Shown here: positions 55,474 through 64,000 of the stretch, one piece after another
Position numbering within the stretch: position 1 is the first letter of the stretch
Layout of the letters: the number at the start of each line of letters is the position of its first letter
Assembly: GCA_019044685.2 (NCBI GenBank)
Contig: JAGTXX020000008.1
Location: 372,001-436,000, forward strand
Length of the DNA stretch: 64,000 nt
Source of the DNA: Nannochloris sp. 'desiccata'
Taxonomy: Eukaryota; Chlorophyta; Trebouxiophyceae; Chlorellales; Chlorellaceae
Direction: 5' to 3'
Translations under genes and position numbers: made by a program
Notes under the pieces: model-generated
Database searches by the model: none
What the model was told of the DNA's origin: nothing
What the model saw: the letters and a program-made list of their open reading frames with translations, nothing else

Positions 55474-56131
55474 TCACCAGTCTTCTTCTTCTTCGAGGAG
55501 AGAGTAGCCAGCGAAGTTCTGGGGTCCGGGGGTGACGGCGGCCTGCACCAGCTTCCAGGTGAGCCCAAAGGTCTTGTTGACAAACCACACAGGGGACAGT
55601 TCGATAATGCACGTGATGCTGCTGCCCTTGGCGATAGAGTCGATGCTGACCCTCTCCTTGGCCTCATTGTAGATCTCTGCAGTAGGCACACCCGATTTGT
55701 CGACGGGGATCTTGATCTTCATAATGGGGCTGTATTTGGGGTCCTTTGGTTGTTTGACCAAGGGGCGGTGAAATTCACGAATAGTACCCTCGGGCAGAGG
55801 CTTACAGAACCAGTCTTGGGAATTCTCCACGCCCATGGAGACAATCACATCATCAATGGCAGGCATCAGGCCATGAAAGTTTTTCATCTTGGGGTCGGTG
55901 AGGTGGTCCTTCAAGGATACGTCAACGTGATTGGATATTTGCCCGGTCTTTTCATCCTTGTAGGTGCTGACTCCAAAAGGACAGTGAAGGCTGGGTGTCT
56001 GGAGGTAGATTTTCTGCTTGCCCGGGCCGTGCGTGGGTGACAGGAACGAATTTGCCGCCCTTGGAGTTGCGGCTGGCGGGCTGAAGGGTGATGAGATTGG
56101 GGTTGAAGTCTGAGTACCTGATGATTTCCAT
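55474..56131 (-). pseudogene. ssDNA-binding-like protein of large DNA virus type (DUF5871-like), frame broken by 4 bp
   Basis: From ATG 56129-56131 the frame reads MEIIRYSDFNPNLITLQPAS and continues to a CGTGCGTG duplication (56028-56035). Beyond it the coding frame is another one, starting KQKIYLQTPSLHCPFGVSTY and running to the end at 55474. With one 4-bp unit fewer the gene would be 217 aa. The QTP-x-LHCPFG motif, IKIPVDKSG, and the end SPVWFVNKTFGLTWKLVQ followed by an acidic tail are features I associate with the ssDNA-binding proteins (DUF5871) of nucleocytoplasmic large DNA viruses of algae. A TATAAAG box lies 34 nt before the ATG. Codon composition is more GC-rich than the surroundings. 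Confidence 0.55.
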
Positions 56132-56165
56132 TGTTCGCTTTTGATAGTTAATACTTTCCGTTCTT

Positions 56166-56172
56166 CTTTATA
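56166..56172 (-). promoter_or_regulatory. TATA box of the ssDNA-binding-like gene
   Basis: TATATAAAGAAG context on the minus strand, 34 nt before the ATG. Confidence 0.55.
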
Positions 56173-56208
56173 TACATTTTTCGCCGGGGGGTTCGCTGCA
56201 TGATGCAT

Positions 56209-57238
56209 CGTTCACTATTAGAGATTCAATGCCGGGCCAGGCCCTTTTTTGCTTTTTTGTAATATTTTTATTTCTAGTGGGGAGAGTGGTCGGCCTCCAT
56301 GATGAGATGCTGTACGACCTTGGAAAATTGTATACGAGGTATCACGATGAATACGCTGGATGTTGCTTTGCTCAATAAGCGCGCCATCACCTCCTCCGGT
56401 GTCTCCACCGCCGCTGACGTTGCTAGCTCGTGGTCAAAGTCAAGGGCCAAGCAGGGCTTGCAGGGCACAGCATGCTATTCAAGCTGTTGAACCTTTCTTT
56501 AATCAACAGCTATCATTTATGAAACAATCTACCCCCATTTCTTTATCATTGTTTAAAACGGTTAGTCATTATGTTCAAGAAAGATTTTATCAAGACCTTG
56601 AAAATGCGCCGAAAATATTCTTTCTTCAAGTTTTTCTTTGACCAGAAAAAACCTATAATTTGGCCATAAATGGGACTCAAATTGATGACTTCTGTAAATG
56701 GATGACGATTCGTATACTTAAAAAAAAAATCTATTATTAATAATTGCTTTTTATTTTTCAAAATAGCCAAAAAAGCAAAAGTTGTCCCAACACTGCAGTA
56801 CTGAGACGTTACTATTTGGGCGACAACAATGACGTTACAGTCGATGTCTGAGACCTCCATGTGGCCCTTAATTTCTTAATTAGGTCATATATGTGGTTTC
56901 CTTTAACGTAGCGTCTCATTTGTGGCCCTGTTAGGCATTCTGGCGGTGTTGGCCTCTGAGGAGTCGATATGGCGATACTTTCTTTAACAAGGGTTCAACG
57001 CAGGTTGAACAAGTTTTAAAATGGTAGAATTTGTTGAACCTTGGTGCGAATGATGTTAAAAAGCGGGCTGCAAGCCTCTGGAGCATCATGAAGCACCTCC
57101 GCCGCCACCTCCGCCGCCGGTTGAGGCCTAGCAGATATTCATGCATGGAACGCCGTAAAAAATCTAGTAGTGCGTGACAGTACATCTTCTCGCCAGCTAC
57201 CGTCATATCATCACCCCTGTGATCTCCACCATCGCTTC
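56209..57238. other. Gene-poor stretch with a possible coding trace
   Basis: A minus-strand frame at 56274-56468 (VETPEEVMARLLSKATSSVF) may be a relic; no family recognised. The rest is AT-rich and holds no gene. A (CCGCCG)-type run lies near 57100-57120. Confidence 0.35.
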
Positions 57239-57607
57239 TCACTTCGGGCAGACCTTGCAGAGCTCATCTCTGAGCTCGGCGTCATTTTTTTTTGTGATTT
57301 TGAGCTCCGCAGGCGGGATGGTAGGAGCATCGTCCCACCATGATGGTTTCATCCATGGCAAATAGATGCTGAGAAGGAAGCCGTGCTCTTTCTGGTACTT
57401 CCACAGCCATTCATTTGCGTGCCCACCGCCCGAGTGAAGGCAGACGTACACCTTGCCCCTGTGCAGGATCGCCGGGCCCCAGGTGAGCTCCTCGCTTCCG
57501 GTGTCAATGCCGGCCTCATTCTGCCTGTTGTGCTCCTCAACCATAGCCTTGAGGCGCATGAGGTCATCGCGCGTCTTCACCAAGACTCCGTATTCTCTGT
57601 TACCCAT
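57239..57607 (-). CDS. Unidentified 122-aa protein of the accessory region
   Basis: A compact GC-rich frame. Residues 1-40 look helical (VKTRDDLMRLKAMVEEHNRQ). The middle has WGPAILHRGKVYVCLHSGGG and ANEWLWKYQKEHGFLLSIYL, and it ends in a Lys-rich segment with CKVCPK. A TATAAAG box lies 27 nt upstream. It neighbours the ssDNA-binding-like gene on the same strand and has the same kind of promoter, so both may come from one virus-like source. I do not recognise it. Confidence 0.55.
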   Translation of the reverse strand: MGNREYGVLVKTRDDLMRLKAMVEEHNRQNEAGIDTGSEELTWGPAILHRGKVYVCLHSGGGHANEWLWKYQKEHGFLLSIYLPWMKPSWWDDAPTIPPAELKITKKNDAELRDELCKVCPK

Positions 57608-57634
57608 CGTTTCTACACTACGAAGGAGCCTCTT

Positions 57635-57641
57635 CTTTATA
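57635..57641 (-). promoter_or_regulatory. TATA box of the 122-aa gene
   Basis: CATATAAAGAAG context on the minus strand, 27 nt before the ATG at 57607. Confidence 0.55.
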
Positions 57642-57730
57642 TGGGTTGGTGGCCAACTCCACGTGGTTCTGCTTCTTTAAGAGATACAGCGGAGAAGCTA
57701 TTATATTTACACAACCCACCCGAAAAGAGG

Positions 57731-57886
57731 TGGACTCAAAGTGTATTCTAACCTATAGTGTCTGGGACAGTTTGAGTCCATTAATTTTTGGAAAGAACAG
57801 TGAAAAAATTGATGCCGAAAAAAAAGGTGAAGGAGATGGACTGAAAGTGTATCCTAACCTGTAGTGTTTGGGGCAGTTTGAGTCCA
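57731..57886. repeat. Pair of 50-bp repeats with inverted ends
   Basis: 57731-57780 begins TGGACTCAAA and ends TTTGAGTCCA, a perfect 10-bp inverted pair. The centre is CTAACCTATAGTG. A second, diverged copy is at 57837-57886. Another pair lies at 60522-60671. Confidence 0.8.
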
Positions 57887-57962
57887 CAGGCAAAAAGGGG
57901 AAGTTTGTTTTTTTCCAATTTTTAAATTATCTACCTACGGTATAGCACACACCAATCGTCAT

Positions 57963-58915
57963 CTAGTCTTCAATGAGAGCGCAGCCACGCTCCCGTTCAC
58001 GTGCCTTGAGAACAGCGTGGGTGCAGTCAAACCAGCGATGGTCTTTGCACCAGGCCAACGTGTATCCCCTCACTGCCCCTCTTTTTTCCTTGCCATTCTC
58101 GTCCTTGGAGCGAGGTCGGCTGATGACTTTTGATTCAAGGGTGGTGTACCCCCAGGAGCGCAGCACCGACCCAAAAAGCCCCACCGCCGCCTTGGTGTTC
58201 ATGGCGCCTGCCTTTCTATCTTTCACAGCAAACACACGCCGGACATCCTTTTCCACCTCGGGGTCGGAGAGATAGGTGGTGACGGCATCAATATTGATAG
58301 TTGAATCGAAATCCAGAGTATTTTTCAGCCCTGCCACGTGGAGAATAGGGTTGAGCGCCGCCAAGCGCTCCTCCCGGTTTCCAAAAATGGGGTACTGGGC
58401 CTTTTCATAGAGCATCCCAAACTCAAGGGAGAGGCACTTGACAGAAGATCGGTACTCCTCTATGGAGCTGCTCGAATCCGCATACATACGAAACACGTTA
58501 CTAATGTTAATATCCTTCTTCTCCGCCTCGGCCGTGCAAAGAAAGTCCCGCTGGAAAAAGTGCTTGGTGAGCCTCAGCTTGTCCTCCGCTGAAGCTTCGC
58601 CTGCATTTTGCCGCGCTTCTACCTCCCATCGCTCCACTTCATCGTCTATATCGGAGATTGTGACGTACGAGTCTTCTCCGAGGGCTTCTCCGTCAGCCAA
58701 AGGTACTTCTTGCACCTGGGCGACGTCGTCGACGGTATATCCAGCCAGCTGCCAGCAGGCGGTGAGTACCTCCAAGTGGTATTTCCTGCTCGTGTTATCC
58801 TCTTGGATGTTGAGGATTGACAGTTCGTGCACCCACTCCGGAAGGTGTGTCTCGTTGTCGAGATTTTGGAAGTGGCCGACCGGTTGTAGCTGGCCCGGAT
58901 CTCTGATAGATTTTA
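57963..58915 (-). CDS. Replication-type protein, C-terminal part (virus or transposon origin)
   Basis: The minus frame up to about 58915 encodes about 315 residues: an acidic first part, YPIFGNREERLAALNPILHV, NIDAVTTYLSDPEVEKDVRR, and AAVGLFGSVLRSWGYTTLES followed by a basic turn and a GYTLAWCKDH segment. The RLAALNPIL ... LRSWGYTTL pattern recalls the C-terminal region of origin-binding or D5-type replication proteins, but I cannot prove this. The open frame continues to 59150 through repeat R' copy 1; that extension is repeat sequence and probably not native, so the gene's 5' part is missing. Confidence 0.4.
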
Positions 58916-59375
58916 CAGGGGGTGCTGATGGTGCGATTAAAGGGATATACAGAAATAGCGATCTAATCATGCTGGGAATGCGATCCGCGAGAGAACAGTG
59001 GCAGAGAGAAGAAGGCACCTCCCCTAGAGAACGGTATGCGCACCACAGACGGCTACATCGCCTGGAAGCAGGTCCGCGCTGCTGGTGGCGGTGATCAGAC
59101 TGGTGGCGAGCAAGACGGCCAGCAGTCTGCGGTAGGGGGCTGATGCTCACGCTGACATATGTGGGCTGCTACCTGCCTTGACAGAAGCTGTGGAAGTGAT
59201 GACGCTGAGGATGATCACTGATTGCAAGGATTCGCTGTTTTCAAAAGATCATGTCAAAAGAATCGGTGTTCTGCAGGGCTGTAAGCACAACAGGGGGAGC
59301 ATCCTTATTAGTACAATCATCCGAATGCCTCTTTGGGGCTTATCGGCAAATTTCTCAAGGTCTAAAAATATGTAA
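58905..59375 (+). repeat. R' repeat, copy 1
   Basis: Shares with 61405-61960 the start GATTTTACAGGG, the TGCTGATGGTGCGAT block, CGGCCAGCAGTCTGC, AGGATTCGCTGTTTTCAAAA and a TTTCTCAAGGTCT-like end. Copy 1 is diverged and its TATA box is altered (GATATACAG). Confidence 0.65.
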
Positions 59376-59640
59376 TCGCTCAAAACTTTCAAAGAAAAGT
59401 TTTCTTTTATTTTTATTTAATAATTCAACCTCACATCGCTCACATTTGTTTTTGGTTTTAAAAGATAGCTCTACGAATATGCATACTTTATCTTCAAGCT
59501 GAGTAGTGCTCAGCGGGCCAATGAATAATAGATTCTTTAGCTGTCCAGCGAGGATCACGGTTCCCTCGCTCTGTCGAGTGCGTTTATGTTTTTCTGAGTT
59601 TATAGTTTACATTCTAGCATGTTATTTTGTCCCTCTGAAA
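59376..59640. other. No gene seen
   Basis: AT-rich sequence between R' copy 1 and the small gene. Confidence 0.5.
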
Positions 59641-59676
59641 TAGATCTTCTTACAAATTACCATTTCTCCCACCCCA

Positions 59677-60257
59677 TTGTGCCAGATTGTTCAAAATAAC
59701 CGCCGCGCCGCTGTCGTGGCGCCTAGAAATGTCACGCCGGGTCCTGAAATGCAGACTGGCGAAGATGAGGAGGGGGAGAAGAGACTTCGCGAGAGCTTGC
59801 TGCAAAGAAATGTGAAGCTGATGAACGATCTGCCCCAGGAGCCCAATAAATGGTGGGTTCAGCTAGCGTATCTGTTAGATCCCATCATAGTTATCGCTAC
59901 ATTTGCCTGCATTGGACATTCCTCACCTTCAAGTCGGTAGGTATTTCTTAGTTTTTTTATCCTCCGCCGCCCATTCGCAAGACGATCGTCACCTGGCTTC
60001 GAACTCAAATTTCGTGCTTTTTGCAGGGTAATGTACAGGGCTATGTCGCCTTTTCTGGGTGTTTGGCTACGATTGCGTCCTTGGTAAAACTCGCTGGAAA
60101 TGCCTATAAGACCATCAAGATGCAGGTCGCTGAAGTAGCCACTGAAGTGGAACTCCGCTTGACGGTGCAACTGGAAAAGGAGGGGGCTGCAATCAGAAAG
60201 GAGCTCAGTGAAACTGAAGCTCGGATTTTGGAAGCAATTGCAGGATCAAAGCCTTGA
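59677..60257 (+). CDS. Small membrane/coiled-coil protein, two exons (join unresolved)
   Basis: The first part (to about 59936) encodes an acidic helix (EDEEGEKRLRESLLQRN) and NKWWVQLAYLLDPIIVIATF, probably a membrane segment. After a stretch with a GT (59937) and a TTTTTGCAG (60018-60026), a second part (60027-60257) encodes CLATIASLVKLAGNAYKTIK and a coiled coil (EVELRLTVQLEKEGAAIRKE). The phases of the two parts do not match at these splice sites, so either a splice site or a base differs from this model. It lies between the two R' copies. Unknown function. Confidence 0.4.
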
Positions 60258-60521
60258 TGCGGGTTTTACTCCTTTACTTTTTCTTCTAAATCTCTCTCTT
60301 TTTTTCGCTTTAATGATAAATAAATTATTATTTGTTTCGATTAGATCATGTACTACCCTGTCCTTCAGTATTGAGCCATTTCTTATTTTGTAGCACCTTC
60401 TCTCTATTATGTAAACGATTTTATTCACTAGCAAGAAGTCGTTTTGGCGTCGTTCTGTGCTGCCGACACAGCCAAAGGTATTCATAGAAAATCCCAAAAA
60501 CAGCTTGAGATAGAATAGTGA

Positions 60522-60671
60522 TGGACTCAAAGTGTACTCCAACCTATAGTTGTTGGGGCAGTTTGGGTCCAATTGAATATCAAAAACTGCCCGACCCCGA
60601 AAACAGTGAGATTTGAAGAGTGGACTCAAACTGTACTTCAACCTATAGTTGTTGGGACACTTAAACACTAG
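60522..60671. repeat. Second pair of the 50-bp repeats
   Basis: 60522-60571 begins TGGACTCAAAG and ends GTTTGGGTCCA. 60622-60671 begins TGGACTCAAAC and has a decayed end. The spacing of about 100 bp matches the first pair (106 bp). Confidence 0.75.
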
Positions 60672-60679
60672 CAAAAAAA

Positions 60680-61130
60680 GGCGATTTTTACCCCATTTTT
60701 TTACCGGTTTTATCCAATTTTCAGTGGGTAATTTGCAATTTTACCCAATTAGGGGCATAAAATGGGTAAAAATAAGCTTTAATGGGTAAAATATGGGGTA
60801 AAATTTTACTCTTGGCTGGCGGCGACTTTCTTTCAACGCCGTTTGACCAAATGACCGACAGCTCCAGTGAGAAACAGCTATTAACTCACGTTCTGTATAC
60901 AAACTCGAGATACTAACCTCAGATTCAAAGGACCCACAAAAAGTTGGGGTTAGAAGATATATTTTAGGGTCGTTCTGTACTTTCACTTTTCTTCCCGTGG
61001 GCCGTACTTTCTTTCTTTCTTCCTCTTCGTACCATGCTGCGTATGATATGCATGCTGTGCTGTACGATAATTAATTGGGTAAAACCGCCCCCCAGCCGTT
61101 TATTTACCCAATATTTTTACCCAATTTTCA
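60680..61130. repeat. Region of inverted and direct TTTTACCC repeats
   Basis: TTTTTACCCCATTTTTTTACC near 60684 is matched inverted by GGGTAAAATATGGGGTAAAA near 60783. TTTTACCCAATTTTCAG recurs at 61113. Probably one or two AT-rich MITE-like insertions. No gene. Confidence 0.5.
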
Positions 61131-61404
61131 GAAAAAGACTGAAGACTGCCTTTCTTTCTTCGTCCGCACCGAGGAGCGCGGCCCGCTGAAATCGCTCGAA
61201 GAAATATAAATATTTAAAATGAACTCGAAACCAGATGGGCAAGGAATAAGAAGAGTGAACAGTGATTGAAAATGCGAGTCCGCTTCGAGCGAGCCCACCT
61301 TGGGTGCGGGGCAAGTCTGGGCTCCGCAACGAGCGCAGCGCGCACCATGAAAAGCTGCGGGCCTGCGTGCGAGTCTTGAAACGTGATGCAAAATAATTTT
61401 TAGC

Positions 61405-61960
61405 GATTTTACAGGGGATGCTGATGGTGCGATAAAGGCATATAAAGAATTGGTATCTAAAACTTGCTAGAAATGCTTGATCTGGAGCAGAACAACAGAA
61501 GAACAAGGGCTGACAGGAGAATGCATCCGCACACGAAAAGAGAGAGGCAACACGAATGTCTCTGCGCTGCCCGCCTCGCGGGCCCGCCCAGCGGTCTCCC
61601 CGCTGCCCGCCCAGCGGACTCCTTCTGGTGGCGGTGGCGACGCTTCATCTAAAAAGGAAGACTGGGAGGGAGGAGGGCGGCCAGCAGTCTGCAGCAGGTG
61701 GCGTGGTGCCAAGTTAAAGCACGAGTGGCACTATTTATGTGCTGATGATGGTGGCAACCGATGAAGCTGAAGAAGATCATTGATCAAGGATCGCTGTTTT
61801 CAAAATGATCTTTTGAACAATTATTCTCCATTTAAAACGCTCCAGCGCCAACACAGGCTTCAAGCGTATTAATATAGTCATGCGGAGGTCTTTCTGGACT
61901 AATTACACTAGTTTCTCGCTGTTTCTCACTGTTTCTCAGGGTCTGAAAAATTGTTTCTCA
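61405..61960 (+). repeat. R' repeat, copy 2, with intact TATA box
   Basis: Starts GATTTTACAGGGGATGCTGA, holds GCATATAAAGAATTGG (TATA at 61441-61447) and an ATG at 61473, as in the 5' region of YR-3 (37935-37977). A GC-rich segment (61560-61640) lies inside. It ends near TTGTTTCTCAGGCC at 61947. No complete gene follows it. Confidence 0.65.
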
Positions 61961-62070
61961 GGCCAAAAACTTTGCTTTATGGTTAGTGGCGGCGTCCATT
62001 CCTTATTTTAATTATTTGAATTGAAGTCTGTTTATTTTAGGAATCTGTCGATATAATACAGTCTTAATCT

Positions 62071-64000
62071 TTAAAGCTCCTGAGCACCCTGCAACATATT
62101 CGCTCTTGTCCTCATATACTCTTTCTGTCCTTTCTCTGCAATCTCAACATACTTTTGCTTTTCAGCTCCCGGCAATTCCCGCCACAACGTTGCGACATTC
62201 TCCATAAAAGTGCCTCTTTTCTCTACAGAGCTGCTGCCAGATTGTTGTTGTCGTTGTACTTGACGCATTTTATCACCCATATCACGCATAAAGAGAGAAT
62301 AGGGTGTAGGAGGACGCTTCAATTTAGCTGAATAAAAGAAAGGGAGAAAACAGAAAATTAATAAAAATGCAGTCTGGGTCTCAAACATCTTCTCTCATCT
62401 CCTTTTAAAAACGAAATCCTTAAAATTTTAAAACCTGCTTACGTGAGATGCCTTGAGCTAAGCCAACTATATCATTTCTATTCCTCAATTCATGAAGCAA
62501 TTCTTGCCGTCCTGTAGCAGATAACTTCTGCCATTCACCACTCCCTGGTGACACCAGACCTTCTTTCTCCATGGCCACTCGTTGTTTATCAATTTCTGCT
62601 TTTTGGGTAAAAGGAACCCTGGCAACGTCGTCAAGGGCATGCCATGCTTCACCAAGAGCTTTCATACGGCTCGCACCGGGCATGCCAATATAATTAGGCA
62701 TCTCCTCTGCATGGATTAAGAAAGGAAATTAAGAAAGAAAGGAAAAAGTTCGGAGCGGTCGGTAAAAAGAAACAAAAAACAGGTTTACTTCTTTTCTTCT
62801 CTAAGGGTTATTAATTACCTTGAAGGAAGAATTGGAATGCAGATCGTGCTCTCAAAACTACAGGACTGCCAGTATTCTCAGTTTCATCTTCAACACGAGA
62901 TTCACTCTTTTTAGCTTTTGAAGCAGAGGCCATCATAGTCATTTCTTTCTTCTTCTTTTCTTTTTTTGCAGTGCTGCTAGTCCTACTCTTCGCACCACTG
63001 CCTTCTTTTCTTCCTCGTTTACCAGACATCTCCATACTTCCTCCCTTATTCTGCGCTTCCGCTTGAGCCTTTTTCCTCGCTTCTTTCTTTTCCGCCATCA
63101 CCTCGGCCACTTTCAACAATTCCAACGCTTCCTCCAAAGTGATAGAAATCGGATCCAACTCTTTCGAAATCGATCTCATGGAACGTTTATGTGATACATA
63201 GGGACCAAATTTACCATTTCTCACCACCACAGGCTCATCCGTTTCGGGGTGGTTGCCTAAAGTACGTGGTAAAGCTAATAAAGAAAGTGCATAGTCTAGT
63301 TTGACGGTGCGTAAACTATAGGCTTTAGGTAATGGAGCTCGTCGCATCTCGTGGTCTGTATCCGTACCGAGTTGTGCATAAGGGCCATAGGGTCCTTGAC
63401 GTAAGAAAATAGGTTTGCCATGAGAATCTTTGCCGATGAATCGAGCAGGACCGCGGAGGCCGTATTGTTCTGCTAATTCAACAGAATTCAAAGTAGCAAC
63501 GTTATCCTCACCATCAATAGCATCACTATGACTATGACCACTGCTACTACTACCACGTCCACCCTTCTCAGCATCAGTCATGCTGCAGCTATCACTTAAG
63601 CTATTGTCTAAAGCATCACCAAAAATGTCTACACCAGCTTGACGTGTATATTTGCATTCAGGGTAGGCTGTACACCCTATAAAAGGACCGCCTCGGTGAG
63701 ATAATTTTAAACTGAGTGGTTCTCCGCAAGAAGGACAGGCTTTGCCTGGAGGTGACATTACTTGAGAAGAAGAAGAAGATCTGTTGAAACTAGAAATTTC
63801 ATCTCCTTCACCGCTCTGTAGTAAATTATCTCCTACTTTTTTCCCGAATAAGAGTATCTCCAATTCGTCATTTAAAGCATCAATTACTTCAGTTCCAGTT
63901 AAACTCGCTAATTCTCCCACTCTCGCATGAAAAGGACCCCAGAATTCACTTAAAAGCTCCTTCCACCCTTCGTTTCCTGCAGATACTTGATCCAATTCCT
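62071..64000 (-). CDS. Bacterial-type DNA topoisomerase I with C-terminal HMG boxes, 3' part
   Basis: Exons 62819-64000 (continuing beyond the window), 62443-62706 and 62071-62327 join at GT-AG sites. The first holds the end of the type IA topoisomerase: a zinc ribbon (CPSCGEPLSLKLSHRGGPFIGCTAYPEC, four Cys), then two C-terminal repeats (IFLRQGPYGPYAQLG; VVVRNGKFGPYVSH). After a Lys-rich linker come HMG-box-like domains: SAFQFFLQ joined across the intron to LGEAWHALDDVARVPFTQKA, and KRPPTPYSLFMRDMG with VATLWRELPGAEKQKYVEIA. In algae such enzymes often serve an organelle; the HMG boxes would bind or bend DNA. The active-site Tyr lies outside the window. Confidence 0.85.

Noticed and set aside
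58916..59150. N-terminal extension of the replication-type ORF
   Set aside because: This part is antisense repeat R' copy 1, matched at 61405-61960, and is unlikely to be native coding sequence.
1..64000. CRISPR arrays, rRNA or tRNA genes
   Set aside because: None seen on reading; the regular repeats present are microsatellites, LTRs and dispersed repeats. A tRNAscan or Rfam search would be decisive.

Overview
This is nuclear DNA of a microbial eukaryote, probably an alga or another protist. The evidence is short GT-AG introns, eukaryotic housekeeping genes (proteasome RPN6, PRL1, TMEM209, MPND, APRT), a CCCTAAA-type telomere motif at 40801, a bacterial-type topoisomerase I fused to HMG boxes, and chromodomain Ty3/gypsy retrotransposons. 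I cannot name the lineage from this sequence alone.

1-9 kb: the 3' end of an FkbM-like gene; a gag relic; a truncated tyrosine-recombinase gene (YR-1 type); two direct copies (A, B) of a ~0.6 kb repeat, here called R, bracketing an intact three-exon gene with two Crinkler-like header domains and a decayed PD-(D/E)XK-like domain; then an intact nine-exon TMEM209 gene. 9-14 kb: an EEP-family phosphodiesterase, a hotdog thioesterase, a glutamate-receptor relic and a hairpin-rich stretch.

14-35.5 kb: R copies C, D and E alternate with two tandem, intact P-loop NTPase genes. Copy E is followed by a long tyrosine-recombinase gene (YR-1) with an AT-hook. YR-1 is split by a Ty3/gypsy element (22832-35280; 132-bp LTRs; target duplication GCTGG). 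That element is itself split inside its integrase by a second Ty3/gypsy element (27304-33806; 359-bp LTRs; target duplication GCCGG). Both use a canonical -1 frameshift heptamer between gag and pol. The order R, cargo gene on the opposite strand, R, recombinase occurs twice, at 1.9-6.2 kb and 14-35.5 kb, with different cargo (header-nuclease gene or NTPases). This is the best candidate here for an undescribed system: a tyrosine-recombinase mobile unit carrying Crinkler/RHS-like modules.

35.5-41 kb: an ankyrin gene, a relic of a virus-type SF3 primase-helicase, a second type of tyrosine recombinase (YR-3) with one nonsense codon, and a LicD-like gene. 42-54.6 kb: an ordinary gene-dense block (RPN6, a kinase, PRL1, MPND, APRT, an L1-domain protein). 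55-62 kb: an accessory region with a gene resembling the ssDNA-binding proteins of large DNA viruses, a replication-like ORF, paired 50-bp palindromic repeats and a second duplicated repeat (R'). Several accessory genes share a TATAAAG box 25-34 nt before the ATG. 62-64 kb: the 3' part of the topoisomerase I-HMG gene.
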